DNA of 64,000 nucleotides from positions 1 to 64,000 of the forward strand of contig NZ_JAGQEG010000002.1 in the NCBI RefSeq assembly GCF_018305005.1, read 5' to 3'. Both the position numbers and the translations under genes were made by a program. A model generated the notes under the pieces. That model worked only from the letters and a program-made list of their open reading frames with translations, was not told where the DNA came from and searched no databases. Shown here piece after piece: positions 39,612 to 56,000 of this stretch; positions within the stretch are counted from its first letter, which is position 1; the number at the start of each line of letters is the position of its first letter. This DNA is from Collimonas silvisoli. GTDB lineage: Bacteria; Pseudomonadota; Gammaproteobacteria; Burkholderiales; Burkholderiaceae_D.

Positions 39612-39928
39612 TATTTAGCCTCCTCGGTGAAGTTGATCTCTTGACCCGGCTTCAAGCATACGAATGCGCGACGGGTATGGTTGCGGCGGCCCATCGACTT
39701 GCCGCTACGCTTTTGCTTACCCAGACGATTGGCAACTTGTACCGACTCAACCTGAACTTTGAAGAGCAGTTCGACAGCAGCCTTGACTTCCAGCTTGGTA
39801 GCGTCTGGTGCGATACGGAAAACGACTTGCTCGTTTTTCTCCGCAACCATCGTTGCCTTTTCGGAAATGACCGGCGCCAGCAGCACTTTCATCAAGCGCT
39901 CTTCGCTATGTTTAACTAATGCGTTCAT
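39611..39928 (-). CDS. rplW: 50S ribosomal protein L23
   Basis: 105 aa: [20 protein letters not shown] and the C-terminal [20 protein letters not shown]. Docking site for trigger factor and SRP. Overlaps rplD by 4 bp (ATGA) and rplB by one base. Confidence 0.98.
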   Translation of the reverse strand: MNALVKHSEERLMKVLLAPVISEKATMVAEKNEQVVFRIAPDATKLEVKAAVELLFKVQVESVQVANRLGKQKRSGKSMGRRNHTRRAFVCLKPGQEINFTEEAK

Positions 39929-40545
39929 GCCAGCATCTCCTCAATCTTAGCCAAAGCTTGCTTGGTGATCAGGATCTTCTTGTAGAACACCAGAGAAACC
40001 GGATCAGCGTGACGCGGCTCGACGATCAATACGCCTGGCAGATTGCGCGACGCCAGCAACAGGTTGTCTTCCAGGTTGTCGGTAATTACCAACACGGAAT
40101 CCAGACCCATGCTCTTCAGCTTTTGCGACAGCAGTTTGGTCTTTGGCGCTTCGACCGAGAAATTCTCGACGACCGACAAACGACCTTCGCGCGCCAACTG
40201 AGACAGGATCGAGCAGACACCTGCGCGATACATCTTCTTGTTGACTTTGTGGGTGAAGTTTTCATCAGGCGAGTTCGGGAAAATCCGACCACCGCCGCGC
40301 CACAGAGGCGAAGACGACATACCGGCGCGAGCGCGGCCAGTACCCTTTTGGCGCCAAGGCTTTTTAGTCGTGTGATGAACTTCTTCACGGTCTTTTTGCT
40401 TACGGTTACCGCTACGAGCGTTAGCCTGATAAGCAACTACGACCTGGTGAATCAGAGCTTCGTTGTAGTCGCGGCCGAAAATGGTATCCGGAGCAGCAAC
40501 GTTCGAAGCAGCTTGACCTTGGTCATTCAGGAGCTTGAGTTCCAT
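39925..40545 (-). CDS. rplD: 50S ribosomal protein L4
   Basis: 206 aa: [20 protein letters not shown], the extended tunnel loop [20 protein letters not shown], and [20 protein letters not shown]. In E. coli L4 autoregulates the S10 operon by leader-dependent attenuation; here the candidate leader lies just before rplC. Three bp behind rplC. Confidence 0.98.
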   Translation of the reverse strand: MELKLLNDQGQAASNVAAPDTIFGRDYNEALIHQVVVAYQANARSGNRKQKDREEVHHTTKKPWRQKGTGRARAGMSSSPLWRGGGRIFPNSPDENFTHKVNKKMYRAGVCSILSQLAREGRLSVVENFSVEAPKTKLLSQKLKSMGLDSVLVITDNLEDNLLLASRNLPGVLIVEPRHADPVSLVFYKKILITKQALAKIEEMLA

Positions 40546-40548
40546 GAA

Positions 40549-41205
40549 TTAGGCTCCCTTCTTAGCTTTGATTTTGATCGCAGGGCTGACCACAACTTGG
40601 CCGTTCTTGGCACCTGGAACCGCGCCCTTGACCAGCAGCAGTTGGCGCTCAGCGTCAACACGTGCGATTTCGAGGTTTTGCGTGGTTACAGTAACGTCAC
40701 CCATGTGACCGGTCATGCGCTTACCAGGGAAAACGCGACCTGGATCCTGCGCCATACCGATGGAACCTGGGACATTGTGCGAACGGGAGTTACCGTGGGT
40801 AGCACGACCGGACGAGAAGTTGTGACGCTTGATGGTACCAGCGTAACCCTTACCGATCGAGACACCTTGAACGTCAACCTTTTGACCGACTTCGAACAGG
40901 CTTGCAGCGATAACTTCGCCGGCCTTCAGCTCGGAAGCCTTGGTTGAATCAATGCGGAATTCTCTGAGGATGGTACCAGCCTCGACGCCAGCTTTGGCGT
41001 AGTGACCAGCAGCAGCTTTAGTCACGCGTGAAGCGCGACGCTGACCGAATGCAACTTGAACAGCGGTATAACCGTCTGTTTCAGGCGTTTTGATTTGGGT
41101 CACGCGGTTGTTCGACACGTCCAGCACGGTTACAGGGATCGAATCCCCATCTTCCGTGAAGATGCGCATCATACCAACCTTGCGACCAACAAGGCCTAAG
41201 CTCAT
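40549..41205 (-). CDS. rplC: 50S ribosomal protein L3
   Basis: 218 aa: [20 protein letters not shown], and the peptidyl-transferase loop [20 protein letters not shown]. Shine-Dalgarno GGAG seven bases before the ATG. First gene after a dedicated promoter and leader, so it heads the S10 operon here in place of rpsJ. Confidence 0.98.
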   Translation of the reverse strand: MSLGLVGRKVGMMRIFTEDGDSIPVTVLDVSNNRVTQIKTPETDGYTAVQVAFGQRRASRVTKAAAGHYAKAGVEAGTILREFRIDSTKASELKAGEVIAASLFEVGQKVDVQGVSIGKGYAGTIKRHNFSSGRATHGNSRSHNVPGSIGMAQDPGRVFPGKRMTGHMGDVTVTTQNLEIARVDAERQLLLVKGAVPGAKNGQVVVSPAIKIKAKKGA

Positions 41206-41219
41206 TGTTTTTCTCCATT

Positions 41220-41239
41220 CCCGCCTACGATTGGGCGGG
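41220..41239 (-). promoter_or_regulatory. Leader hairpin just upstream of the rplC ribosome-binding site
   Basis: Stem CCCGCC / GGCGGG with an 8-base loop, ending a few bases before the rplC Shine-Dalgarno. Within a leader of about 100 nt predicted from the promoter upstream; a place where autogenous control could act. Confidence 0.4.
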
Positions 41240-41311
41240 GCTGATGTTTGTACAACTAAAATAAGTGCGACTGCTTAGACGAAAACCGCCGCAATCGCAC
41301 CGAAGCCGATC

Positions 41312-41340
41312 AGTATAACCGGGTAAATTTTTATTTGCAA
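41312..41340 (-). promoter_or_regulatory. Sigma-70 promoter of the S10 operon (before rplC)
   Basis: On the minus strand TTGCAA (41335-41340), 17-bp AT-rich spacer, TATACT (41312-41317). Predicted start near 41305, about 100 nt before rplC. Together with the rpsJ hairpin terminator upstream it separates rpsJ from the rest of the S10 operon. Confidence 0.7.
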
Positions 41341-41401
41341 GACCATCTTTGTCGTGGTATGTCAAACCCTATCCGGTTAAGCCTGATTTACAACACTCGC
41401 C

Positions 41402-41453
41402 AAAAACTGGGGCAGACCATTTGCCGCGCTGCCGCGGCTCCTGAAGTCTGCCC
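41402..41453 (-). terminator. Two-tier hairpin terminator behind rpsJ
   Basis: Outer stem GGGCAGAC / GTCTGCCC enclosing a perfect inner GCCGCG-GCAG-CGCGGC stem, then CAGTTTTTGG on the minus strand. It starts 19 bp behind the rpsJ stop and would end the str operon transcript, completely or in part. Confidence 0.75.
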
Positions 41454-41471
41454 ACAATTATTGCGAATTTA

Positions 41472-41789
41472 TTACTGCAGCTTGATTTCTACGTCCACGC
41501 CAGCTGGCAGATCCAGCTTCATCAACGCATCGACAGTCTTGTCGGTTGGATCAACGATGTCCATCAGGCGTTGGTGAGTACGGATTTCGAACTGATCGCG
41601 CGATGTCTTGTTGACGTGCGGCGAACGCAGTACGTCAAAACGCTGGATACGTGTTGGCAGTGGTACCGGACCCTTGACAACTGCACCGGTGCGCTTGGCT
41701 GTATCAACGATTTCCTGCGCGGATTGATCGATCAGTTTGTAATCGAACGCTTTCAGGCGGATACGGATTTTTTGGTTAGGAGCTGACAT
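41472..41789 (-). CDS. rpsJ: 30S ribosomal protein S10 / NusE
   Basis: 105 aa: [20 protein letters not shown] and the S10 signature [20 protein letters not shown]-like block. Also acts as NusE in antitermination with NusB. Start at ATG 41789 with AGGAG upstream. Here it is the last gene of the str operon behind tuf, not the first gene of the S10 operon. Confidence 0.98.
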   Translation of the reverse strand: MSAPNQKIRIRLKAFDYKLIDQSAQEIVDTAKRTGAVVKGPVPLPTRIQRFDVLRSPHVNKTSRDQFEIRTHQRLMDIVDPTDKTVDALMKLDLPAGVDVEIKLQ

Positions 41790-41893
41790 GATTTTCCTTA
41801 AAAGAACGAACCGTGAATGACTGCCACCCACGGCATATTGTTACATTGACAGCAAACCGCCGGAGCGGCTTGCTTATTGCACTACAACTACTA

Positions 41894-43087
<1,194 letters not shown>

Positions 43088-43140
43088 TTTATTCTTCCTT
43101 CAAAAAGAACGATGTCGTTAAACAATGAGTGAAACATTTC

Positions 43141-43171
43141 AACCTTTGCCCGCTCGTGGCGGGCAAAGGTT
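43141..43171 (-). repeat. Intercistronic hairpin between fusA and tuf
   Basis: A perfect 13-bp stem AACCTTTGCCCGC / GCGGGCAAAGGTT with a five-base loop, 11 bp behind the fusA stop. No T-run follows on the minus strand. Probably protects or processes the mRNA so that tuf is expressed more strongly than fusA. Confidence 0.65.
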
Positions 43172-43181
43172 ACTTACCTGA

Positions 43182-45287
43182 TTACTTGGCCTTGGACGTT
43201 ACGATTGCATCAATAACGTTCTTCGGCGCCTCGGAGTAATGCTTGAATTCCATCGAGTAAGTTGCACGGCCTTGAGTAGCCGAACGCAGCGAAGTCGAGT
43301 AACCGAACATTTCCGACAGAGGCACTTCGGCCTTGATGATCTTGCCGCCACCGCCGGCGATTTCATCCATGCCTTGCACCATGCCGCGACGCGACGACAG
43401 ATCGCCCATCACGGTACCGGCGTAGTCTTCTGGAGTTTCGACTTCAACCGCCATCATTGGCTCCAGAATAACCGGGCTGGCTTTACGGCAGCCGTCTTTA
43501 AACGCCATCGAAGCGGCCATGCGGAACGCATTTTCGTTCGAGTCGACATCATGGTAGGAACCGAAGAACAGGGTTACCTTGACGTCTACCACTGGGTAGC
43601 CGGCCAGGACACCGGTGTTCAATGTTTCGCGCACACCCTTTTCAACTGCAGGAATGTATTCGCGTGGCACGGTACCGCCCTTGATCGCGTCAACGAACTC
43701 AAAGCCTTTGCCTGGTTCTTGCGGTTCGATCTTCAGCACCACGTGACCGTATTGACCACGACCACCGGATTGCTTGACGAACTTGCCTTCAATTTCTTCG
43801 CAAGTCTTGCGGATGGTTTCGCGATATGCAACTTGTGGCTTACCGACGGTCGCTTCAACGTTGAATTCACGCTTCATACGATCGACGATAATATCCAGAT
43901 GCAGTTCACCCATACCGGCGATGATGGTTTGCCCCGATTCTTCGTCAGTACGCACGCGGAAAGAAGGATCTTCCGCAGCCAGGCGGTTCAAGGCCAAGCC
44001 CATTTTTTCCTGGTCAGCCTTGGTCTTAGGCTCAACTGCCTGCGAAATCACCGGCTCAGGGAATACCATGCGTTCCAGAATCACGAATGCGGCTGGATCA
44101 CACAAAGTATCGCCGGTTGTCGTGTCTTTCAAACCAACCACAGCGGCGATGTCGCCGGCCAGAACTTCTTTGATTTCTTCGCGCTGGTTAGCATGCATCT
44201 GCACGATACGGCCGATACGCTCTTTCTTGCTCTTGACCGAATTCAGAACGGTATCGCCCGAGTTCAAGGTACCGGAGTAGCAACGCACGAAGCACAATTG
44301 ACCAACGAACGGATCGGTTGCGATCTTGAACGCCAACGCCGAGAACTTCTCGCTGTCTTCTGCTTTACGCACGATAGGTTCGTCGTCTTCATCCAGGCCT
44401 GGCACCGGAGGAATATCCGATGGCGACGGCAGGTATTCGATCACGCCGTCCAGCATGGCTTGCACGCCCTTGTTCTTGAACGCGGTGCCGCACATCATTG
44501 GCACGATTTCGCTGGCCAGGGTACGTTGACGGATCGCAGCCTTGATTTCGGCTTCGGTCAGATCGCCCTCTTCCAGATACTTGTTCATCAGTTCTTCCGA
44601 TGCTTCAGCAGCGGCTTCAACCATGTTTTCGCGCCACTTGGCAGCATCGGCAGCCAACTCAGCAGGAATATCACGGTAGTCGAACTTCATGCCTTGGGTA
44701 GCGTCGTCCCAGTAGATCGCCTTCATCTTGACCAGATCGATCACGCCTTCGAACTTGTCTTCGGCGCCGATAGGCACTTGCATAGGGACAGGGTTCGCTT
44801 TCAGGCGAGCACGCATCTGCTCGAAAACCTTGAAGAAATTCGCGCCGGTACGGTCCATCTTGTTGACGAACGCCAGACGTGGAACCTTGTACTTGTTGGC
44901 TTGACGCCATACTGTTTCCGATTGCGGCTGCACGCCGCCGACTGCACAGTAAACCATGCAGGCGCCATCCAGAACACGCATCGAGCGCTCGACTTCAATC
45001 GTGAAGTCAACGTGGCCCGGGGTGTCGATGATGTTGATATGGTGCTCAGGGAAGTTACCCGCCATACCCTTCCAGAAACAGGTGGTTGCAGCGGAAGTAA
45101 TGGTAATACCGCGCTCTTGCTCCTGCTCCATCCAGTCCATGGTGGCGGCGCCATCATGCACTTCACCGATTTTATGATTCACGCCGGTGTAAAACAGAAC
45201 GCGTTCGGTAGTCGTGGTTTTACCTGCATCGATGTGAGCGGAGATACCGATGTTGCGATAGCGCTCAATGGGGGTCTTGCGAGCCAT
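43182..45287 (-). CDS. fusA: Elongation factor G
   Basis: 701-aa translocase GTPase. G1 [11 protein letters not shown] (about 17), G3 DTPGHVDF, G4 NKMDRTGA, and domain [20 protein letters not shown] at the tip that enters the A site. Complete. The second str-operon factor, with a hairpin in each flanking gap. Confidence 0.99.
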   Translation of the reverse strand: MARKTPIERYRNIGISAHIDAGKTTTTERVLFYTGVNHKIGEVHDGAATMDWMEQEQERGITITSAATTCFWKGMAGNFPEHHINIIDTPGHVDFTIEVERSMRVLDGACMVYCAVGGVQPQSETVWRQANKYKVPRLAFVNKMDRTGANFFKVFEQMRARLKANPVPMQVPIGAEDKFEGVIDLVKMKAIYWDDATQGMKFDYRDIPAELAADAAKWRENMVEAAAEASEELMNKYLEEGDLTEAEIKAAIRQRTLASEIVPMMCGTAFKNKGVQAMLDGVIEYLPSPSDIPPVPGLDEDDEPIVRKAEDSEKFSALAFKIATDPFVGQLCFVRCYSGTLNSGDTVLNSVKSKKERIGRIVQMHANQREEIKEVLAGDIAAVVGLKDTTTGDTLCDPAAFVILERMVFPEPVISQAVEPKTKADQEKMGLALNRLAAEDPSFRVRTDEESGQTIIAGMGELHLDIIVDRMKREFNVEATVGKPQVAYRETIRKTCEEIEGKFVKQSGGRGQYGHVVLKIEPQEPGKGFEFVDAIKGGTVPREYIPAVEKGVRETLNTGVLAGYPVVDVKVTLFFGSYHDVDSNENAFRMAASMAFKDGCRKASPVILEPMMAVEVETPEDYAGTVMGDLSSRRGMVQGMDEIAGGGGKIIKAEVPLSEMFGYSTSLRSATQGRATYSMEFKHYSEAPKNVIDAIVTSKAK

Positions 45288-45318
45288 GATTTATTCCTAA
45301 GTCTTTTAATGCACGAAA

Positions 45319-45352
45319 CCGAGCGCCATTTTTTATAAAAATATGCGCTCGG
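45319..45352 (-). repeat. Hairpin between rpsG and fusA
   Basis: Stem CCGAGCGC / GCGCTCGG around an AT-rich loop in the 125-bp gap. The S7 repressor site of the E. coli str operon lies in the gap between rpsL and rpsG, so a similar role here is not implied. Confidence 0.45.
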
Positions 45353-45412
45353 CTCGAACAAATTTCAGATGCGGACAGACGTCTCGATTCAGGGAGGCGA
45401 CTGCCCAGTCTA

Positions 45413-45883
45413 TTAGAAGCGGAAGTGCGAGAACGCCTTGTTCGCTTCTGCCATACGGTGAACTTCGTCACGCTTTTTCATTGCGCCGCCGCGGCCTTCT
45501 GCGGCTTCCAGCAATTCGCCACCGAGACGTTGCGGCATCGATTTTTCGCTGCGCTTGTTAGCTGCTTCACGCAACCAGCGCATCGACAACGCCATACGAC
45601 GGACAGGACGAACTTCAACCGGCACCTGGTAGTTTGCACCACCAACGCGACGCGACTTAACTTCAACCAATGGCTTGCAGTTGCCGATAGCAAGTGCGAA
45701 CACTTCCAGCGGATCTTTGCCGGACTTGGTTTGAATGTGCTCGAAGGCACCGTAAATGATGTTTTCTGCGACCGATTTCTTACCGGACAACATCAGGACG
45801 TTGACGAACTTCGCAACATCAACATTACCGAATTTTGGATCCGGCAGAATCTCCCGCTTGGGAACTTCACGACGACGTGGCAT
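45413..45883 (-). CDS. rpsG: 30S ribosomal protein S7
   Basis: 156 aa: [20 protein letters not shown] and [20 protein letters not shown]. Initiates assembly of the 30S head and in E. coli represses the str operon. Start at 45883; a five-codon upstream extension is not supported. Confidence 0.98.
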   Translation of the reverse strand: MPRRREVPKREILPDPKFGNVDVAKFVNVLMLSGKKSVAENIIYGAFEHIQTKSGKDPLEVFALAIGNCKPLVEVKSRRVGGANYQVPVEVRPVRRMALSMRWLREAANKRSEKSMPQRLGGELLEAAEGRGGAMKKRDEVHRMAEANKAFSHFRF

Positions 45884-46020
45884 TTCGATTCCTTTCAATC
45901 TTCAGTTGAGCACGCAGACCTTTTGTTTCTGCATACTCGCGGACAGCCATCATAGCCACCCACTTACTCGGCCCATTGGGGACCGACACTTATCGCTTGG
46001 CTTGCGCCTTACGAAAACTA

Positions 46021-46404
46021 TTATTTCTTTGCAGCCTTAGCACGCTTTGCACCGTACTTCGAACGTGCTTGCTTACGATCCTTGACGCCCTGGGTATCCA
46101 GTGCACCGCGAACCATGTGGTAACGCACACCCGGCAAGTCTTTTACACGGCCGCCGCGCAACAGCACGACACTATGTTCTTGCAGGTTATGGCCTTCACC
46201 GCCGATGTACGAAATGACTTCGAAACCGTTGGTCAGGCGAACTTTGGCAACTTTACGCAGAGCCGAGTTTGGCTTCTTTGGAGTTGTCGTATAAACGCGG
46301 GTGCAAACGCCGCGTTTTTGCGGGCTGTTTTCCAGCGCTGGTGATTTGCTCTTTACGACCGCAGAAACGCGCGGCTGGCGAATCAATTGATTGATGGTTG
46401 GCAT
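46021..46404 (-). CDS. rpsL: 30S ribosomal protein S12
   Basis: 127 aa: [20 protein letters not shown], then [18 protein letters not shown] (the Lys43 region) and [13 protein letters not shown] (the Lys88 region), both wild type, so no streptomycin-resistance change is visible. First gene of the str operon. Confidence 0.98.
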   Translation of the reverse strand: MPTINQLIRQPRVSAVVKSKSPALENSPQKRGVCTRVYTTTPKKPNSALRKVAKVRLTNGFEVISYIGGEGHNLQEHSVVLLRGGRVKDLPGVRYHMVRGALDTQGVKDRKQARSKYGAKRAKAAKK

Positions 46405-46813
46405 CGTTATATATCCAACAAAATTACGACGTTAATAACAACAATCCCGAAATCGGTTGTCCGGGATTGGACAGATACTTGCGCTAGAAAAAATCATACA
46501 ATTCGCGCACAATTCGATTCAGCAGTAGAGGAGAAACGCGCCATAGAAAGCGGAAGCAGACCAAAGAACGTTCGGCCCATAGAGCCTACAATCGAGAACC
46601 CGCGAGTATATCCCTATGATGCCCCGCGGTCAACCGCAGTCTTAAATGCCCGCCCCGTAAACGCAACAGATTGCAACACTTCCGGCCGGTTGGCGGCTTG
46701 CTTGTCTTTCCACCAGCACAATAAGCTACTGCCAATGTGCGTGTTTATCTCGTACCGCGCAGTTACCCGTGGCGGCTTTGCGGGATAATGAGATTCGACT
46801 ATTTTTCTCCACG
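46405..46813. promoter_or_regulatory. Divergent region between rpsL and the phosphoethanolamine-transferase-like gene
   Basis: 409 bp. Near rpsL lies a leader hairpin CAATCCCG...CGGGATTG (46442-46469) followed by AT-rich sequence. A TATGAT hexamer (minus strand, 46493-46498) could be the rpsL -10, but its -35 is poor. The distal half is GC-mixed with no convincing ORF; an open frame from 46387 has no recognisable protein character. Confidence 0.5.
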
Positions 46814-48619
46814 ATGATGCCCGCCTTGTTTCGCCGCAACAACCTGTTCGTGCTGGTCACCTATCTAGCCCTCTCTCTGGTCCCCTTCGTGCCCCTGCTG
46901 TTCGGCCAGGCGATAGATCATCCGCTCCGCATCATCGTCACCGAAGTTGTGCTCTGGCTGGTAATCTGGTCCATCTTTAAGCGCCCCGCCTGGTTTCACT
47001 GGCTGCTGATCCCCGCCTTTCTTGCCTTGCCGACCGAGCTCTATCTGCGCAAGTTTTACGGTCAGGGGATTTCCACCCATCACCTTGGCATCATCGCAGA
47101 AACCAGTCCGGGCGAAGCGATGGAATTTCTGGGAGACAAAGTCTGGTGGCTGGCATTGATTCTTGCGCTAGTCGTGCTGTGGTGGGCGCTCAGTTGGCTG
47201 GCGGCCAGCCGCACCCGCGACCTGGATCTGGAGGGGCCGTCTCGATGGTGTGGTTGGTTAGTGCTCGCTGTTGGCTTATGCGTTTGGCTATATGGACAGG
47301 AAATCGGCATTCAAGCAGCTCCGACAGCTGTCGCAAGCAGCAAGGCGGGCTCCCTGCCCGCTCTGGAAACGCCGGGCATGCATCTCGGCAAGCTGCCCAA
47401 ATGGGCGGCAACGCCGCTGGAAGCGGAACCGGTCAGCCGCACTTGGCCATTCGGACTGGCGGTGCGCGGCTACGATTTCTGGAAAGAGCGGGAATACCTG
47501 GACGATCTGGAGCACAAGAACAGCCAGTTCCACTTCGGCGCCCATCAGGCCAGTCAGCAAAACACGCCGCAAATCGTGGTGATGGTGATCGGCGAGTCCT
47601 CCCGCTATGATCGCTGGAGCCTGAATGGCTATCAGCGCGAGACCAATCCCTTGCTTGGCAAAGAGACAAATCTTGTCAGCTTTTCCGATATCGTCACGCC
47701 GGTATCGGCTACCCGCCTGTCGGTTCCCGTCATGGTGTCGCGCAAGCCGGCCACCGACAGCCTGAAAGCCGGCTTCTCCGAGAAATCCTTTATTACCGGC
47801 TACAAGGAGGCAGGCTTCAAGACTTACTGGATTTCGAACCAGATGTCATATGGCAAGTTCGATACCCCGGTCTCGGTATTCGCCAACGAAGCCGATGTGG
47901 TGCAATTCCTCAATCTGGGCGGCTTCACTGATACTTCCAATCTGGACGCCATCCTATTGCCGCAATTGCAAAAGGCGATGCAGGATCCGGCGCCCAGGAA
48001 GCTGATCGTGCTGCACACCCTCGGCAATCACTGGAACTATAGCCATCGCTACCCCCAGCCGTTCGATAAATGGCAGCCGTCGCTGTTCGGCATTGAGCAC
48101 CCGGCCTACACCAACCTGGCAAACAAGCAAGCGCTGAGCAACAGCTACGACAATTCGATCCGCTATGTAGACTGGTTCCTGGCCCAGGTCATAGACAGAC
48201 TCAGGGACTCCAGGCAATTGACCGCAATGATGTATTTCTCCGATCACGGCCAAACGCTGTACGACGGCAGTTGCAAGGTCGCCTTTCATGGCCACAACAC
48301 TCAGTTTGAATTCCATATCCCGGCCTTGATGTGGTATTCCGATTTGTACCGGCAAGCCTATCCGGACAAAGTGGAGCAGCTGCAACGCCACAAACGCGCC
48401 AGGATGACCACCGAGAACGTGTTCCATTCGCTGCTGGACCTGGCCGATATACGCTATCCGGATGAACACCTGGAATGGAGTTTTCTGAGCAGCAAGCTGC
48501 GCCCGCACAAGCGTTATGTCGACAGCTACGGCTGGACAGATTACGACAACTCCACCTTCAAAGGCGACTGCAGGGAGGTGATCGACAACGGCAAGCCTAT
48601 GCGCCAGCAGCGCGATTGA
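46814..48619 (+). CDS. Phosphoethanolamine transferase family protein (EptA/CptA-like)
   Basis: 601 aa, alkaline-phosphatase-like fold anchored by five N-terminal helices. Metal-site and nucleophile motifs are visible: VMVIGESSRYDRWSLNGY (about 256), VSATRLSVP with the likely nucleophile Thr (about 299), and YFSDHGQTLYDG with FHGHNTQF (about 474-495). It adds phosphoethanolamine to lipid A or core sugars in the periplasm, often lowering polymyxin sensitivity; the exact acceptor is not determinable. The start could be GTG at 46769 instead. It stands alone on the plus strand between two ribosomal operons. Confidence 0.85.
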   Translation: MMPALFRRNNLFVLVTYLALSLVPFVPLLFGQAIDHPLRIIVTEVVLWLVIWSIFKRPAWFHWLLIPAFLALPTELYLRKFYGQGISTHHLGIIAETSPGEAMEFLGDKVWWLALILALVVLWWALSWLAASRTRDLDLEGPSRWCGWLVLAVGLCVWLYGQEIGIQAAPTAVASSKAGSLPALETPGMHLGKLPKWAATPLEAEPVSRTWPFGLAVRGYDFWKEREYLDDLEHKNSQFHFGAHQASQQNTPQIVVMVIGESSRYDRWSLNGYQRETNPLLGKETNLVSFSDIVTPVSATRLSVPVMVSRKPATDSLKAGFSEKSFITGYKEAGFKTYWISNQMSYGKFDTPVSVFANEADVVQFLNLGGFTDTSNLDAILLPQLQKAMQDPAPRKLIVLHTLGNHWNYSHRYPQPFDKWQPSLFGIEHPAYTNLANKQALSNSYDNSIRYVDWFLAQVIDRLRDSRQLTAMMYFSDHGQTLYDGSCKVAFHGHNTQFEFHIPALMWYSDLYRQAYPDKVEQLQRHKRARMTTENVFHSLLDLADIRYPDEHLEWSFLSSKLRPHKRYVDSYGWTDYDNSTFKGDCREVIDNGKPMRQQRD

Positions 48620-48691
48620 TAAGGCATTAATAAGCTACTAAGAAGCCAGCCAGGCGCCGCCAGCCAGAATCAGGGCTAATCTTCAAGACAT

Positions 48692-48728
48692 AAAAAAACG
48701 GCAGCGGATTTTCATCCACTGCCGTTTT
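48692..48728 (-). terminator. Terminator of the rpoBC operon
   Basis: Long stem AAAACGGCAG-c-GGAT / ATCC-a-CTGCCGTTTT, loop TTTC, one mismatch, then TTTTTTT on the minus strand, 25 bp behind rpoC. Its symmetry lets it also stop the convergent gene on the plus strand. Confidence 0.92.
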
Positions 48729-48752
48729 GCACTGCTGATCCGGATTAGCGGA

Positions 48753-52988
<4,236 letters not shown>

Positions 52989-53096
52989 GTATCACTCCAG
53001 TTGGCGTGAAGAAACTAAAATTCTTTACTGTTGCTGCGTAGGGCAGGCTGCTATGCCCACCCTACTACTCTGTCTTGCTGCAATCAGGCCGAAGGA

Positions 53097-56000
53097 TTAT
53101 TCGCGGTCGAGGTCCATGTCGATACCAAGCGAGCGGATTTCTTTCAACAACACATTGAAAGATTCCGGCATGCCAGCGTCGATCACATGGTCACCCTTGA
53201 CCAGGTTTTCATACACTTTGGTACGACCGTTCACGTCATCCGACTTCACTGTCAGCATTTCCTGCAGCACGTACGATGCACCGTAAGCTTCCAATGCCCA
53301 AACTTCCATCTCACCGAAACGCTGACCGCCGAACTGCGCTTTACCACCCAGCGGCTGCTGGGTAACCAGCGAGTATGGACCGGTAGAACGTGCATGCATC
53401 TTGTCATCGACCAGATGGTGCAGCTTCAGGTAATGCATGTAGCCGACGGTGACACTGCGCTCGAAAGCTTCGCCGGTGCGGCCGTCATACATCGTGACCT
53501 GATTCTTCGATGGCGTCATGCCCAGTTGCTTGGCGATGGCGTCTGGATAAGCCAGGTCCAGCATGCGGCGAATTTCTTCTTCGTGCGCACCGTCGAACAC
53601 TGGCGTTGCGAATGGCACGCCGGCCTTCAGGTTGCTGGCCAGATGCAGGATCTCGTCGTCCGACAGGTTGTCCAGATCTTCCGATTTACCCGACTCGTTA
53701 TAGATCGTGGTCAGGAACTTGCGCAGCTCGGCAATCTTGGTTTGCGCCTTCAGCATTTCGCCGATACGCAGCCCCAGACCCTTGGCAGCCCAGCCCAGAT
53801 GCACTTCCAGAACCTGACCGATGTTCATCCGCGATGGCACGCCCAACGGGTTCAGCACGATGTCTGCCGGTGTACCGTCGGCCATGTGCGGCATGTCTTC
53901 GATCGGCAGGATGCGCGAAACCACACCCTTGTTACCGTGACGGCCGGCCATCTTGTCGCCTGGTTGCAGACGGCGCTTAACAGCCAGGTAAACCTTGACC
54001 ATTTTTTGTACGCCAGGCTGCAGCTCATCGCCTTGGGTCAGCTTCTTGCGCTTTTCTTCAAATGCCAGATCGAACTGATGACGCTTTTCGGCGATCGATT
54101 CCTTGATCGCTTCCAGCGCTACCGCTGCATCGTCGTCCGCCGGGCGGATGTCGAACCAGTGGTATTTATCCAGGTCTGCCAGGTATTCCTTGGTCAGCTT
54201 GGTGCCCTTGGCCAGTTTCTTCGGACCGCCGTTGACAACCTTGCCGATCAACATACGTTCCAGACGTTCGAAGGCATCTCCTTCAACAATCCGCAACTGG
54301 TCATTCAGGTCCAGACGATAGCGTTGCAGTTCGTCGTCGATGATCTGTTGTGCACGTTTGTCGCGTTGGATGCCTTCGCGGGTAAACACTTGCACGTCGA
54401 TCACGGTACCGACCATGCCCGAAGGCACGCGCAGCGATGTATCTTTTACGTCCGATGCTTTTTCACCGAAGATCGCGCGCAGCAGCTTTTCTTCTGGCGT
54501 CAGCTGGGTTTCACCCTTCGGTGTCACTTTACCGACCAGCGTATCGCCGGCTTCGACTTCAGCACCGATGTAGACGATGCCGGATTCATCCAGACGCGCC
54601 AACTGGTTTTCGGCCAGATTGGAGATGTCGCGGGTGATTTCTTCAGCGCCCAGCTTGGTGTCGCGAGCAACCACCGACAACTCTTCGATATGGATCGAGG
54701 TGTAGCGATCGTCAGCAACAACTTTTTCCGAGATCAAAATCGAATCTTCGAAGTTGTAGCCGTTCCATGGCATAAACGCCACCAGCATGTTCTGACCCAG
54801 AGCCAGTTCGCCCAGATCGGTCGATGCGCCATCGGCGATCACGTCATGCTTGGCGACGCGGTCACCAACTTGCACGATTGGCCGCTGGTTGATGTTGGTG
54901 TTCTGGTTGGAACGTGTGTACTTGATCAGGTTGTAGATATCGACACCGACTTCGCCTGCAGTCGCTTCTTCGTCATTCACACGAATCACGACACGGCCTG
55001 CATCGACGTAATCAACGATACCGCCACGCAGTGCCTGCACGGTGGTGCCGGAGTCAACTGCCACGGTACGTTCGATACCGGTACCGACCAATGCCTTTTC
55101 CGGACGCAAGCAAGGAACTGCCTGGCGTTGCATGTTGGCGCCCATCAACGCACGGTTCGCATCATCGTGTTCGAGGAACGGGATCAGCGATGCCGCAACC
55201 GAAACCACCTGGCCTGGCGCCACGTCCATGTACTGCACGCGCTCTGGCGATACCAGGATGGTTTCGCCGGCTTCACGCGCCGACACCAGTTCATCGGACA
55301 GCTTGCCGGATTTGTCGATCGTCGCATTCGCCTGAGCGATGATGTAACGGCCTTCTTCAATCGCCGACAGATAATCGATCTGGTCGGTGACCTTGCTGTC
55401 TTCAACTTTACGATAAGGGGTTTCGAGGAAACCGTATTCGTTCAGGCGAGCATACAAAGCCAGCGAGTTGATCAGACCAATGTTCGGACCTTCCGGGGTT
55501 TCGATCGGGCACACGCGGCCGTAGTGGGTCGGATGCACGTCGCGGACTTCAAAGCCAGCGCGCTCACGGGTCAAACCGCCCGGTCCAAGTGCCGATACAC
55601 GGCGCTTGTGGGTGATTTCCGACAGCGGGTTGGTCTGGTCCATAAACTGCGACAACTGCGACGAACCGAAGAATTCACGGATAGCAGCCGAAATCGGCTT
55701 GGAATTGATCAGGTCATGCGGCATCAGGTTATCCGCTTCGGCTTGGCCGAGACGTTCCTTGACTGCGCGCTCAACCCGCACCAGACCGGCGCGGAACTGA
55801 TTCTCGGCGAGTTCGCCGACGCAACGCACACGACGGTTACCCAAGTGATCGATATCGTCCACTTCGCCGCGGCCGTTACGCAATTCAACCAGGATCTTGA
55901 TCACTGCCAGCACGTCTTCGTTCGACAGCGTCATGGCGCCAGTCAGTTCGTCGCGGCCGATGCGGCGATTGAACTTCATGCGGCCGACAGCCGACAGATC

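Noticed and set aside
46260-46320. Streptomycin-resistance change in rpsL
   Set aside because: Lys residues in PKKPN and RVKDLPG are present.
46387-46788. Plus-strand ORF of 133 codons upstream of the transferase gene
   Set aside because: It overlaps the rpsL 5' end and leader, shows no domain character and has no ribosome-binding site.
55600-55680. Rifampicin-resistance change in rpoB
   Set aside because: The pocket reads as wild type; the Thr in FMDQTNP is a common natural variant.
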